Source of the DNA: Tragulus kanchil
Lineage: Eukaryota; Chordata; Mammalia; Artiodactyla; Tragulidae
NCBI GenBank assembly: GCA_022376925.1
Contig: JAIOJX010000005.1
Location: forward strand, 94,461,001 to 94,525,000
Direction: 5' to 3'
DNA length: 64,000 nucleotides
Part shown: piece by piece, positions 1-11,669 of the stretch
How positions within the stretch are numbered: the stretch's first letter is position 1
Layout: the number at the start of each line of letters is the position of its first letter
Program-made: the position numbers and the translations under genes
The notes under the pieces: model-generated
What the model was told of the DNA's origin: nothing
The model's database searches: none
The model's input: only the letters and a program-made list of their open reading frames with translations

Positions 1-69
1 CTATTCTTGGCACCTGGATGATTTTATATTGCTAATTTACTCCTACATAAAAAAAAAGAAAAGACAGTT

Positions 70-268
70 GTTCCATTGTGTCTAACTCTTTGCAATCCCA
101 AGGACTGTATGAAGCCTACAAGGCTCCTCTGTGCATGGAATTCTCCAGGCAAGAATACTGGAGTGGGTAGTCATTTCCTTCTCCAGGAGATTTTCCTGAC
201 CCAGGGATTAAACCTGGGTATTCTGCATTCCAGGCAGATTCTTTACCGTCTGAGCCACCAAGGAGCCC
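70..268 (-). mobile_element. Bov-tA SINE, minus strand
   Basis: The plus strand reads as the reverse complement of a Bov-tA element: a BovA-like body (the 'gtgtctaactctttgcaa' stretch, 'caggcaagaatactggagtgg') followed by the inverted tRNA-Glu-like head ending in 'gagccaccaaggagccc'. Related copies at 1258-1456 (full) and 2449-2561 (head half only) come from duplications 1 and 2. Confidence 0.9.
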
Positions 269-349
269 ACTCTTATGTAACTCCATTTCAAAATATTACC
301 AGGCCTATGCATTCCTTTTTTTATATTTTCATACTGTTTATTAAAAAAT

Positions 350-866
350 GCTTACTTCTTGGAAGAAAAGCTAAGACAAGCCTAGACAGTATTAAAAAGC
401 AGAGACATCACTTCACCAACAAAGGTCCAGTCTATGGTTTTTCTAGTCATCATATACAGATGTGAGAGTTGGACCATTAAGAAGGCTGAGTGCTGAAGCA
501 TTGATGCTTTCAAATTGTGCTCAAGAAGACTCTTGAGAGTCCCTTCAACAGCAAGGAAATAAAAACCAGTCAATCCTAAAGGCAATCAATCCTGAATATT
601 CACTGGAAGGACTGATGGTGAAGCTCAAATACTATGGTCACTTGATGTGAAAAGCTGACTCACTGGAAAAGACTCTAATGCTGGGAAGGATTGAAAGCAG
701 GAGGAGAAGAGGAAGACGAAGGATGAGATGGTTGGATGGCATCACTAACTCAGTGGAAATGAATTTGAGTAGACTCTGGGAGATGTGCAGGACAAGGGCC
801 TGGTCTGCTGCGGTCCATGGGGTCACAAAGAGCCGGACATGGTTTAGTGACTTAAGAACAACATAG
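350..866 (+). mobile_element. BovB (RTE LINE) 3' end
   Basis: About 515 bp matching the BovB 3' end in order: the 'aaaaagcagagacatcac' block, the 'agactcttgagagtccctt' block, 'ggaaggactgatg', 'aatgctgggaaggattgaa', 'gatgagatggttggatgg', and a terminal 'ggtcacaaagagccggacatg'. BovB is the RTE retrotransposon abundant in ruminants; its 3' end is the parent of the BovA body. The reading frame is broken, so this is a dead 5'-truncated copy. Present once because the left copy of duplication 1 is outside the window. Confidence 0.92.
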
Positions 867-1188
867 GTTATAGAAGTTTGTCATTGATGAGACACAGAAA
901 GTATGTAGAATTGAAAAAAAACATTTTAAAATCTTTTAACAGTTATCAGGATATTGCTGTCCTTTATAAAGTTAGATCTTTATAATACTGGAAGAGTGTG
1001 AAAGTCCATGAAAGAAAGATTCAAGTGGGCCAATTAAATTCAACATACTTATTAAAAATTCTACACAGGAAGTACACTGTCATGTTTCCCTTTTGAGGAA
1101 TATCTCTGGTCATACAAATGAGAGTAAAAGAAGAAATCATGGAACTTAATTTTTAAATCATCTTTGTAGATCTATCATTGTTTTGACT
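867..1188. other. Unique AT-rich stretch
   Basis: About 320 bp between the BovB end and the repeated Bov-tA. I recognise no repeat, gene or RNA here. Confidence 0.5.
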
Positions 1189-1257
1189 CTATTCTTGGCA
1201 CCTGGATGATTTTATATTGCTAATTTACTCCTACATAAAAAAAAAGAAAAGACAGTT

Positions 1258-1456
1258 GTTCCATTGTGTCTAACTCTTTGCAATCCCAAGGACTGTATGA
1301 AGCCTACAAGGCTCCTCTGTGCATGGAATTCTCCAGGCAAGAATACTGGAGTGGGTAGTCATTTCCTTCTCCAGGAGATTTTCCTGACCCAGGGATTAAA
1401 CCTGGGTATTCTGCATTCCAGGCAGATTCTTTACCGTCTGAGCCACCAAGGAGCCC
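1258..1456 (-). mobile_element. Bov-tA SINE, duplicate of 70-268
   Basis: Second copy of the first Bov-tA, essentially identical, which is much closer than two independent SINE insertions would be. It is a product of duplication 1. Confidence 0.9.
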
Positions 1457-3555
1457 ACTCTTATGTAACTACATTTCAAAATATTCACAATACATAGCTG
1501 GTCCTCAAAGTGTATCTGTCCTATAGTCCTTTTAGTAATTATTTGCAAATCTGATAATCTTATAAAATGACTTCTAAAATAGTACATCATGATATGTAGT
1601 AACTTCCATTGTAAAATCTTTTGAACTATGTTTTATAATAAAGAATTCAATCTTTCACTGATCCTTTGCAAAAAATAAAATAGCAAAAAACCAAGCAATC
1701 CAACTGAAAATATGGGCAAACGATCTGAGTAGGCATTTTTTTCAAAAAATACATACTAGTGGCCAATAGGTACATCATTAGTGATGCTCAACATCACCAA
1801 TCATCAGGGAAATGCAAATCAAAACCAGAATGAGATATCATCTGGAACACGTTAGAATGGTTACTATAAAAAAGACAAGAAATAGCAAGGGTTTGTGAGG
1901 ATGTGAAGAAAAGGGAATGCTTCCACACTATTCATGTGAATGTAAATTGGTGCAGTCAACACGGAAAATGTATGGAGATTCTTCAAATAGTTAAAAATAA
2001 GAACCACTCTAAAATTCATCAATTCCACTTCTGGGTATTTATCCAAAGGAAGCAAAAACAGTAACTGGACAAGATTTAGGCACTGCACATTCATTGCAGC
2101 ATTATTTACAATAGCCAAGACACAGAAACAACTAAGTGTCTATCAATGGATGAATATATAAAGAATATGCACACACAATGGAATATGTATAAAATATAAA
2201 TTATTCAGCCACAAAATAGAAGGAAATCTTGTAATTTGTGGCAATACAGATGAACCTTGAACCCAGAGGGCATAATGTTAAGTGAAATAAGTCAGATAGA
2301 GAAAGACGAAATTTCAGTTTTATGTGGAATTTTTAAAAAAGCAACAGAAAATGAGCTTAATGAGTCAGACAACAGATTAGTGGTTATCAGAGGTGCGGGT
2401 GAGGATGGGTGAAATAGGTGAGGACGCCCAAAAGGTATAAACTTCCAGTACTGGAGTGGGTAGTCATTTCCTTCTCCAGGAGATTTTCCTGACCCAGGGA
2501 TTAAACCTGGGTATTCTGCATTCCAGGCAGATTCTTTACCGTCTGAGCCACCAAGGAGCCCACTCTTATGTAACTACATTTCAAAATATTCACAATACAT
2601 AGCTGGTCCTCAAAGTGTATCTGTCCTATAGTCCTTTTAGTAATTATTTGCAAATCTGATAATCTTATAAAATGACTTCTAAAATAGTACATCATGATAT
2701 GTAGTAACTTCCATTGTAAAATCTTTTGAACTATGTTTTATAATAAAGAATTCAATCTTTCACTGATCCTTTGCAAAAAATAAAATAGCAAAAAACCAAG
2801 CAATCCAACTGAAAATATGGGCAAACGATCTGAGTAGGCATTTTTTTCAAAAAATACATACTAGTGGCCAATAGGTACATCATTAGTGATGCTCAACATC
2901 ACCAATCATCAGGGAAATGCAAATCAAAACCAGAATGAGATATCATCTGGAACACGTTAGAATGGTTACTATAAAAAAGACAAGAAATAGCAAGGGTTTG
3001 TGAGGATGTGAAGAAAAGGGAATGCTTCCACACTATTCATGTGAATGTAAATTGGTGCAGTCAACACGGAAAATGTATGGAGATTCTTCAAATAGTTAAA
3101 AATAAGAACCACTCTAAAATTCATCAATTCCACTTCTGGGTATTTATCCAAAGGAAGCAAAAACAGTAACTGGACAAGATTTAGGCACTGCACATTCATT
3201 GCAGCATTATTTACAATAGCCAAGACACAGAAACAACTAAGTGTCTATCAATGGATGAATATATAAAGAATATGCACACACAATGGAATATGTATAAAAT
3301 ATAAATTATTCAGCCACAAAATAGAAGGAAATCTTGTAATTTGTGGCAATACAGATGAACCTTGAACCCAGAGGGCATAATGTTAAGTGAAATAAGTCAG
3401 ATAGAGAAAGACGAAATTTCAGTTTTATGTGGAATTTTTAAAAAAGCAACAGAAAATGAGCTTAATGAGTCAGACAACAGATTAGTGGTTATCAGAGGTG
3501 CGGGGTGAGGGATGGGTGAAATAGGTGAGGACGCCCAAAAGGTATAAACTTCCAG
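1344..3555. repeat. Tandem duplication 2 (offset 1105)
   Basis: 1344-2448 is repeated at 2449-3555. The seam interrupts an L1 and jumps back into the middle of a Bov-tA. The only differences I see are two single-G expansions near the end (gcgggtgaggatggg against gcggggtgagggatggg). The unit holds the head half of a Bov-tA, about 200 bp of unique DNA and an L1 3' end. Confidence 0.95.
1670..2448 (+). mobile_element. Old L1, ORF2 3' region and 3' UTR
   Basis: Ordered blocks match the end of L1 ORF2: 'gaaaatatgggcaaacgatc', 'gggaaatgcaaatcaaaacc', 'cacttctgggtatttatcc', 'gcattatttacaatagcc', then 'aagtgaaataagtcagatag'. Many stops and indels mark it as an old inactive fragment. It continues after the duplicate copy (2775-3555) into 3556-3910. 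Confidence 0.9.
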
Positions 3556-3910
3556 CTATAAAATAAATAAGTCCTGAGGATGTCACGTATAGCATGGTGA
3601 CTATAGCTAATAACCCTGTATTTAATATTTGAAAGCTGCTAGGACACCAGTTCTTAAAAATTCTCATCTCAAGAAAAAAACAAGCTGTAACTATGTGTGG
3701 TAATGAACGTTAAGCAGACTTATGGTGGTGATCATTTTGCAGTAAAAACAAATACTGAAGCATTATGTCATATTATGCTTGTGCTCAGTAGCTTCTGTCG
3801 TGTCCGACTCTTTGTAACCCTACAGACCGTAGTCTGTCAGGCTCCTCTGTTCAATAGTATGGTGTGCACCTGAAACTAATACAATGTTAGGTCAATTATA
3901 TCTAAAAAAA
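2775..3910 (+). mobile_element. Old L1 3' end, duplicate copy plus its true continuation
   Basis: 2775-3555 repeats 1670-2448. From 3556 the L1 3' UTR continues past the point where the first copy was cut ('gtatagcatggtgactatagc', later 'gtgcacctgaaactaataca') to an A-rich end near 3910. A Bov-A fragment interrupts it at 3779-3857. Removing duplication 2 gives one continuous L1 3' end of about 1.1 kb. Confidence 0.85.
3779..3857 (-). mobile_element. Bov-A fragment nested in L1
   Basis: Contains 'gtgtccgactctttgtaacc' and 'caggctcctctgttca', the BovA body in reverse orientation. Truncated at about 80 bp and inserted in the L1 3' UTR, so it is younger than that L1. Confidence 0.8.
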
Positions 3911-4588
3911 TCTTCAATTAAGAAATAAATACTTCAACTCCCTTCTCACATTTTCTCCTTATCCATTTTGTGTGTATATTGCTTCATGTATTATGGTATG
4001 AATTTACCAGCCTAAAAACACAAACCTATATATTCACTACATTTATTTGTCTTGAACTAATGTTTATTAAAGAATTATATTTGAAAGTATTCTATTTTAT
4101 CTAGAAATAAATCTGTTTGTGTCTCAAATGTTTTAAACTGCCTTTTATCACAGGCTGCACTGATATTTTAAATAGTTTTCTCCAGATGTGTATATTTATA
4201 TACATATATGCATACCTTTATCTATATCTCTATATTGGTAATTTTATTTTCAACCTTTCTCCTGAAACATCTTTCTCTTCAAAAGTACATGAATAATATC
4301 TTTATTTTTGTCTTCTATACCATATTTTAATATTAATAGCTTACATCTTGTTCTCCAGCGTTCAGTAAAATACTTTCCACTTTATCTATTTCAGGATTTA
4401 GGGAGCAACAACAATAATTTATGTTGATATTAAGAACTCCCCAAACCAATACTCTGAATGAAAGCATATGAACATAAGAAACAAATCATTTTCATTTTTT
4501 TTACAACTCCAATTGTTTTCTTCTTTGTTGTACTCTGACCCTATTGATCTTTTCTTCTCACAACTCTGTTTTCTGGGGAACATTTTTT
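3911..4588. other. Unique AT-rich stretch
   Basis: About 680 bp, very AT-rich, with a short TA/TG-rich patch near 4190-4240. The open frame at 4468-4671 is low-complexity hydrophobic sequence without homology that I recognise. No gene or clear repeat seen. Confidence 0.5.
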
Positions 4589-6830
4589 ACTTGTTTATTA
4601 TACTGTTGCTGGTGATTAGCATTCCTTTTCCTTTTAAGTTGTTTTTTTCACACCTGTACTTTCATGGGTAAAATATGTGATCCTGGGCTCTCATTCTCCT
4701 TTGTCATTCCTATCTGCTCATGATACCAGCTGTAAACCCCAGGAGGGAAGGGATTTTCTGGCAGTTATTCAGTGCTCCATCCCCTGTTTTGAGAAGAGTG
4801 CTTGACACATAGTAGGGTTCAGCAAGTATTTAATGAATGAAAGACTAAATGAAGGGATGACTACTTCGATGTCTTCATGCAAATTTCAAAATTCTAAAGA
4901 AGAAGGAATTTACCTTAATCAGGTATTTTTTAGATTTCACATGACTCATATCTTAAACATCACACATATCCCCCTTCCCTGAGAAGATACACACACACAA
5001 ATCCTTAAAATTCTAGAAAATGGAGAGTAATATATTTCTTACTTTCTCAACCAAGGTCAGCTTTTATCAAAACTCTGAGGAAATCAGGTCAGATCTTTTC
5101 CTTCTTTTTTTTTTTTTTCAACTCTTCAATTTAGTCCTGATCCTTTATGAAATATGAAAAGGATGGGAACAAAGATCAGTAAGAAAGTTTTTACACTTAA
5201 GTGTTTTATGTATGTGGAGGCGATGTAATTCCTCTATTATCCCTTCATCTTAATCGAATTTCATAAATATTGATTTTCTATTGAGTTTTGCATAAAAGAG
5301 ATGAAAAGGAACATAGAGGTGAGACATGTTCCCTGAAGATAAAAAATCTGTTATTTAACAGACACACACCGATAAAGTTTTTACACAAATAAACAGTGGA
5401 GGTACAAAGAGTATTCCCTTCCTTAAAGTAGAAAAGCAATTAAGTTCCACAGAAAAGGCAATTCTTTACAATGTTGGAACTTAGAAATATGTTTCATTTT
5501 CCAAGTCACTTCTACTTTTTTGGCACTGAAATTTAAAAAAATGTTTCAAACATTGGATTTACTTTTACTTTCTAACATTTAGAAGGGTGTCAAATTAAAC
5601 AAAAAATTTCAACAATAAAACTAGAACTTAACAGCCTTTTAATTTAAGTATTTAAAACCACTTCCCAAATATCTACTTGGTTGTAAATGAGAACTTGTTT
5701 ATTATACTGTTGCTGGTGATTAGCATTCCTTTTCCTTTTAAGTTGTTTTTTTCACACCTGTACTTTCATGGGTAAAATATGTGATCCTGGGCTCTCATTC
5801 TCCTTTGTCATTCCTATCTGCTCATGATACCAGCTGTAAACCCCAGGAGGGAAGGGATTTTCTGGCAGTTATTCAGTGCTCCATCCCCTGTTTTGAGAAG
5901 AGTGCTTGACACATAGTAGGGTTCAGCAAGTATTTAATGAATGAAAGACTAAATGAAGGGATGACTACTTCGATGTCTTCATGCAAATTTCAAAATTCTA
6001 AAGAAGAAGGAATTTACCTTAATCAGGTATTTTTTAGATTTCACATGACTCATATCTTAAACATCACACATATCCCCCTTCCCTGAGAAGATACACACAC
6101 ACAAATCCTTAAAATTCTAGAAAATGGAGAGTAATATATTTCTTACTTTCTCAACCAAGGTCAGCTTTTATCAAAACTCTGAGGAAATCAGGTCAGATCT
6201 TTTCCTTCTTTTTTTTTTTTTTCAACTCTTCAATTTAGTCCTGATCCTTTATGAAATATGAAAAGGATGGGAACAAAGATCAGTAAGAAAGTTTTTACAC
6301 TTAAGTGTTTTATGTATGTGGAGGCGATGTAATTCCTCTATTATCCCTTCATCTTAATCGAATTTCATAAATATTGATTTTCTATTGAGTTTTGCATAAA
6401 AGAGATGAAAAGGAACATAGAGGTGAGACATGTTCCCTGAAGATAAAAAATCTGTTATTTAACAGACACACACCGATAAAGTTTTTACACAAATAAACAG
6501 TGGAGGTACAAAGAGTATTCCCTTCCTTAAAGTAGAAAAGCAATTAAGTTCCACAGAAAAGGCAATTCTTTACAATGTTGGAACTTAGAAATATGTTTCA
6601 TTTTCCAAGTCACTTCTACTTTTTTGGCACTGAAATTTAAAAAAATGTTTCAAACATTGGATTTACTTTTACTTTCTAACATTTAGAAGGGTGTCAAATT
6701 AACATTTCACAATAAAATCTGCCTTTTAATTTAGTCTAATAAAACTAGAACTTAACAGTAAAAACAACTTGATACTTGCAACTCTTTAAGTATTTAAAAC
6801 CACTTCCCCAAATATCTACTTGGTTGTAAA
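4589..6830. repeat. Tandem duplication 3 (offset 1104, divergent 3' end)
   Basis: 4589-5692 is repeated at 5693-6830. Copies agree closely until about 5600/6700. The right copy then has extra and rearranged AT-rich sequence (6700-6790), while the left copy is shorter and scrambled (5597-5650). Both rejoin at 'agtatttaaaaccacttccc'. The damage is confined to the end of the unit, as expected for a poor consensus end. Confidence 0.93.
4780..4860 (+). mobile_element. MIR/L2-type 3' end remnant
   Basis: Contains 'gcttgacacatagtagg', 'cagcaagtatttaatgaatg' and a following 'aaagactaaatgaa', resembling the shared MIR/L2 3' tail. Short and degraded. Second copy at 5884-5964 through duplication 3. Confidence 0.6.
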
Positions 6831-7337
6831 GGAGTTATTGAAATTTATAAATAAAAATTCAGAGGATGAGATTAAACCTTTATAAGAAATCACTTTTCAG
6901 TCATAAAAGATTTTGCTACATTAATAGAAGCAAAGAAAATAAACATCCTAGCATTCCACTTAAGAAGTTTTAAGAAAAAAGATGAAAATCTCAAGGAGTA
7001 AAAGGAAAAAAATGTGAAAATAAATTGATAAATTAATCTGAACACACAAAGACCAAGTATAATAATGGTCTAAAAATAACATATTAATTTTTTTACAAGA
7101 GATTATGAGAATCTGGGAACATAAATATCTGTAAACAATAAAACTCTGTAAAAGTTAAAAGTAAAATAAAAGTTAAAAAAAAAAGAGATTATGAGAAAAC
7201 AGTTCATTTTAAATCTTATCAATGTAATTCTTATCAATACATACACTAGAATGTGCACAATCACACAAATAGTTTTAATAATACTACCAAGTATAAATCT
7301 TTTTCATTTAATTTCTTAAAGATATTTTTTAGTATAT
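6831..7337. other. Unique AT-rich stretch
   Basis: About 500 bp of A-rich sequence without an identifiable gene or repeat. The phrase 'agagattatgaga' occurs twice (near 7098 and 7183), a minor local repeat. Confidence 0.45.
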
Positions 7338-7884
7338 TAAATTTCTTTTATTTATTTGTTATTTATCCATCACTTCAGTTTTTACAGTTTTGAGAGGTAA
7401 TCACTACAGCACTACTTAAGATGTCTGGCCTAATGACTTGACTTCCATAGATTGTGTAACGATGACTATAATAAGTTTAGTTAACATCTATCATCTCATA
7501 AAGATTAAAAGAAAATTTTCCCTTGTGATGAGAACTCTCAGGATCTGTTTTCTTATGAACTTTAAGTATATATAGCATGCAGATCATTTCTTGGGAATAC
7601 TTTACATCATGAATTCAAAGTACTAAACACTTGTTGAATAATTCTAGAGTATATGAAAAATTGATAAAATATGGACAATTGAAACAATTACATTGGCTGC
7701 TCAAATTATTGGTCTGAACGAATGAATCAAGAGACCTGGATTGTAGTCTTGACCACTATCCATGACACATGGTCTTTGTTACAAATGAAATCTCTCCTTA
7801 GAAGGACATGGTAGCACTTATATCTAAAATCCTGTACAAAGACCATAACTGATGATGTGAAACAGAGTCACAGCTGTAGAGAAC

Positions 7885-8235
7885 AAACCTATGGTTATCA
7901 AGGAGGAAAATAGGGGAGGAATACACTGGGAGATTAGGGTGAATTTGAGCAAACCCTGGGAGACAGTGAAGAGACAGAGGAGCCTGGTGTGCTGCAGTTC
8001 ATGGGGTCTCAGAATTGGACATGACTCAGTAACACAAGAACAACATCAAATACATACTACTATATATAAAGTAGTTGACTAATAGACCCTACTGTATAGC
8101 ACAGGGAACTCTGTTCAGTACTCTGCAACAACTTACAGGAGAATAGAATTTAAAAGAGAGGATATATGTGTAACTGATTCACTTTGATGTATAGCAGAAA
8201 TGAATATAACATTGTAAATCAAGTATATGCCAAAA
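7885..8235 (+). mobile_element. L1 3' UTR interrupted by a BovB fragment
   Basis: Outer parts match the artiodactyl L1 3' UTR ('acctatggttatcaagga', 'ctgtatagcacagggaact', 'cattgtaaatcaag', A-rich end). Inside, about 7941-8046 reads as the last 100 bp of BovB or Bov-A ('gcctggtgtgctgcagttca', 'ggacatgactcagtaaca'). The 63-codon frame at 7891-8082 is a product of these repeats. Second copy at 8879-9229. Confidence 0.75.
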
Positions 8236-8878
8236 AAAATTATTTTTAAAAGTTTGTGCCTTTAACTACCTTAGAATATGGGAAGAATATAAATCTATTT
8301 TATTAGGGTCTCTTTATATTTTGCTGCACAATAAATTTCTTTTATTTATTTGTTATTTATCCATCACTTCAGTTTTTACAGTTTTGAGAGGTAATCACTA
8401 CAGCACTACTTAAGATGTCTGGCCTAATGACTTGACTTCCATAGATTGTGTAACGATGACTATAATAAGTTTAGTTAACATCTATCATCTCATAAAGATT
8501 AAAAGAAAATTTTCCCTTGTGATGAGAACTCTCAGGATCTGTTTTCTTATGAACTTTAAGTATATATAGCATGCAGATCATTTCTTGGGAATACTTTACA
8601 TCATGAATTCAAAGTACTAAACACTTGTTGAATAATTCTAGAGTATATGAAAAATTGATAAAATATGGACAATTGAAACAATTACATTGGCTGCTCAAAT
8701 TATTGGTCTGAACGAATGAATCAAGAGACCTGGATTGTAGTCTTGACCACTATCCATGACACATGGTCTTTGTTACAAATGAAATCTCTCCTTAGAAGGA
8801 CATGGTAGCACTTATATCTAAAATCCTGTACAAAGACCATAACTGATGATGTGAAACAGAGTCACAGCTGTAGAGAAC

Positions 8879-9229
8879 AAACCTATGGTTATCAAGGAGG
8901 AAAATAGGGGAGGAATACACTGGGAGATTAGGGTGAATTTGAGCAAACCCTGGGAGACAGTGAAGAGACAGAGGAGCCTGGTGTGCTGCAGTTCATGGGG
9001 TCTCAGAATTGGACATGACTCAGTAACACAAGAACAACATCAAATACATACTACTATATATAAAGTAGTTGACTAATAGACCCTACTGTATAGCACAGGG
9101 AACTCTGTTCAGTACTCTGCAACAACTTACAGGAGAATAGAATTTAAAAGAGAGGATATATGTGTAACTGATTCACTTTGATGTATAGCAGAAATGAATA
9201 TAACATTGTAAATCAAGTATATGCCAAAA
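8879..9229 (+). mobile_element. Duplicate of the L1/BovB composite at 7885-8235
   Basis: Identical composite repeated by duplication 4. The nested BovB part is at about 8935-9040. Confidence 0.8.
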
Positions 9230-9325
9230 AAAATTATTTTTAAAAGTTTGTGCCTTTAACTACCTTAGAATATGGGAAGAATATAAATCTATTTTATTAG
9301 GGTCTCTTTATATTTTGCTGCACAA

Positions 9326-10149
9326 TAAATTTCTGCTTTATTTCTTACAAGTTTTATCATTTCATATGACAGCTTTTCTAGTATTTAAAGAGATGAAGTG
9401 AAAACTCCTATATCCAGGATTTTAGGCTTGTCTTACACTTAACCCTTGGCAGTGCACTGAACTTATAACAGAGTGTGTCTGTAGATGGAAAAATGTATCC
9501 GTTGATCTTATCTTTGTGCGGCAATGATACTTGAGTCATTGCCAGTAATAAAGACTCCTGGGACAGGGAAGTAAATATGCAAAATCAGAATGGTATTCAG
9601 CATCTTCCTCCATTGATGTGTTGGCTTTGCTAAAAACAGCTCAGATTTTCTTGAATTGTAAACTAAGCAAATATGACTACAGGATGCATAGGGAACAGAT
9701 GTTGATTTTTAAAAGACTACTTATCCATCATCATTTTTTATATAATCAGCTGAAACTAGCGTTCAATCCTTTTTCTTTTAAATGGTTTAAAGTTTATCCA
9801 TAAGTATCAAGTCTCAAACACTCCATGGTGAAAATGGAATCATGTATTTTGAAAACTCTATATACTGTAATGATGGTCTGGTGAAATTTATTTGTAGATG
9901 ATTGAATTATTTTCAATCTTATAGGATCAAGCATATGTAGAATTGTATTCCTGTCCATGTTGTATAAATACCATGGCATATTTATACCACAGTTTAATGA
10001 ATCAAATTTTTCTTATTCTCAATAATAAATATTAGATATGTATAGTTCTACCATGCCTAAACATGGTATATTGAGATGTCCTTGCAGAAATAAATTCAAG
10101 AAGGTATAATAAATATTTCTGAAAGGATGAATAGTCTCTTTCTAAGTTG
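9326..10149. other. Unique AT-rich stretch
   Basis: About 820 bp with no recognised gene or repeat. Open frames at 9618-9803 (plus) and 9794-9979 (minus) are short and have no recognisable domain. Confidence 0.45.
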
Positions 10150-10350
10150 GAAAAATGTAGCATAGGATTTAAAAACTAAGACCAAAAGGCCTGCACCCGC
10201 TGCTTACTAGATGTGGACATCGGTCAGGTTGCTTAACCTTCCTGCACTTAAGTTTTTCTTTGACAAATGGAGATAAACTGCCACGAGGATAAACTGACAT
10301 AACATATAGAGACCCCTTAACGCAATACCCAGCAGGTAGTAAATTATAAC
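10150..10350 (+). mobile_element. MIR SINE, plus strand
   Basis: Follows the MIR order: a 'gctgcttactagatgtgg' equivalent of the 'cacttactagctgtgtg' core, then 'cttaaccttcctgcactta', then 'caaatggagataaac' in place of 'taaaatggggataata', then 'agcaggtagtaaat' near the end. Heavily diverged, as expected for this ancient tRNA-derived SINE. Confidence 0.75.
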
Positions 10351-11319
10351 AGTTTTCTCCATTTTTTTGAGAGAATCATTAAAATCATACAAAATGGAAT
10401 GCAACACCAGGATGTTTGGAAACTATTGATAAGTAAAACATATTATGATTTGATATGGGTTTGAACTTAGCGGAACACAGTCAACTAGAATGATATTGAA
10501 AATATCTTTGAACAATGGAAACACTGACCATAACTACTCCTACTCCTTTTCAAAGCATCTGTGACAGTGATTTATTCTTTGGATGAATCAGAGCTAATTT
10601 TATTATTGGATGGTATGAATAATTTCTGAATTTAGACAATGCCTCCTTTGCCATGGATGAATATATCTATTACAATTAGGCAAATGTATGCTTAGAAGTC
10701 TTAACAAAAAGATATTTTGATATGAGGGTGAAGACTGGGCTGAATGGCGGGTATCTCCTATATTTTAAAAGAATGAAAAAAAAAAAGAGATCCGATTCAC
10801 ACTATACCATGAAACCATGTGGTTATTTTCCATTTACTTATTTTTTTCCCATGTAGTTCCACCTTGTATGTACCTTTTTCCTTTCCTTCTGGTTATGGGC
10901 TCAGGAAATCCATACTAGTAAAAACATTAAAGCCATTGCAAATAATCCTTAAATGTATCTAAATAAAATATATTGATAGTACACATTATTTTATTGACTT
11001 TAGTGGTTTTTGAGGCATGGCATAGATTGTAACAGCCTATGAAATACTCATTCTCCTTTTGTCTCTGAAATAAGAAGATTCTCCACTTTTAGCAACGCAT
11101 ATAACCACTTAGCTAAAAGACTACATCTCCAATATCTCAGGCAGTCAGGACTAAGTCTTGGCCATTGAGAAATAAAAGAAAATGTTGGCTGCACTTTCAG
11201 AACGTCTCCTGTGGTATATCACACCCCTTTTCATCTTATTTTTGAAATACAGATGTGATAGGTGGCATAAATCCTTGATGATAATAAAGAAGACAGAACA
11301 GAACACTGGAGGGAGTTTG
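10351..11319. other. Unique AT-rich stretch
   Basis: About 970 bp, AT-rich, no repeat or gene recognised. Confidence 0.45.
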
Positions 11320-11462
11320 CTCTTTCTACACTTGGTAAGTCGTGTCTGATTCCTTGTGACCTTATGGGCTGCATAACGCGAGGCTTCCCTGTCCTTCACT
11401 GTATCCCAGAGTCTGCTGAAACTCTTGTTCATTGAGTTGGTGATGTCATTCAACCATCTCAT
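11320..11462 (-). mobile_element. BovB 3' terminal part, minus strand (half of an inverted element)
   Basis: Reverse complement of the last 140 bp of BovB: 'aagtcgtgtctgattcctt', 'cccagagtctgctgaaact', 'tgatgtcattcaaccatctc'. It sits directly before a plus-strand piece from the adjoining upstream part of BovB (11475-11655). The two pieces are consecutive in the BovB consensus but in opposite orientation here. Confidence 0.85.
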
Positions 11463-11474
11463 CTTCTATTGCTC

Positions 11475-11655
11475 ATGCTGGAGAAGACTCTTGAGAGTCC
11501 GTGGACAGCAAGGAAGATCAAATCAGTCCTAAAGGAAATCAACTCTGAATAGTCATTGGAAGGACTGATGCCAAAGCTCCAATAATTTGGCCACCTGATG
11601 CAAAAACCCAGCTCATTGAAAAAGACCCTGATGCTGGGAAAGATAGAGGGCAGGA
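11475..11655 (+). mobile_element. BovB internal 3' part, inverted relative to its own 3' end
   Basis: Matches BovB from 'agactcttgagagtccgtgg' through 'tcctaaaggaaatcaactc', 'ggaaggactgatgcc' and 'gatgctgggaaagataga'. Read on the minus strand, the whole 11320-11655 element has its 3' end in sense and its 5' part inverted. That is the arrangement produced by twin priming during target-primed reverse transcription. Confidence 0.85.
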
Positions 11656-11669
11656 GGGAGTTTGAGGAC

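Larger units (their letters stand above)
1..1485. repeat. Tandem duplication 1 (partial, offset 1188)
   Basis: Bases 1-297 recur at 1189-1485 with one substitution seen near the end (ctcc against ctac). The seam lies at 297/298: the right copy would be 298-1485 and most of the left copy lies before the window. The unit carries a Bov-tA SINE and a BovB 3' end. Its last part is reused as the start of duplication 2. Confidence 0.9.
7338..9325. repeat. Tandem duplication 4 (offset 994)
   Basis: 7338-8331 is repeated at 8332-9325 with no difference that I noticed. The 9-mer 'taaatttct' is present both at the start of the unit and just after its end, so the seam can slide by 9 bp (a microhomology). 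The unit includes an L1 3' UTR fragment with an internal BovB piece. It is the shortest unit in the window. Confidence 0.95.

Noticed and set aside
76..465. 129-codon frame at the window start and its relatives at 1264-1497, 38163-38558 and 59012-59242
   Set aside because: They are reversed Bov-tA bodies read through into flanking DNA.
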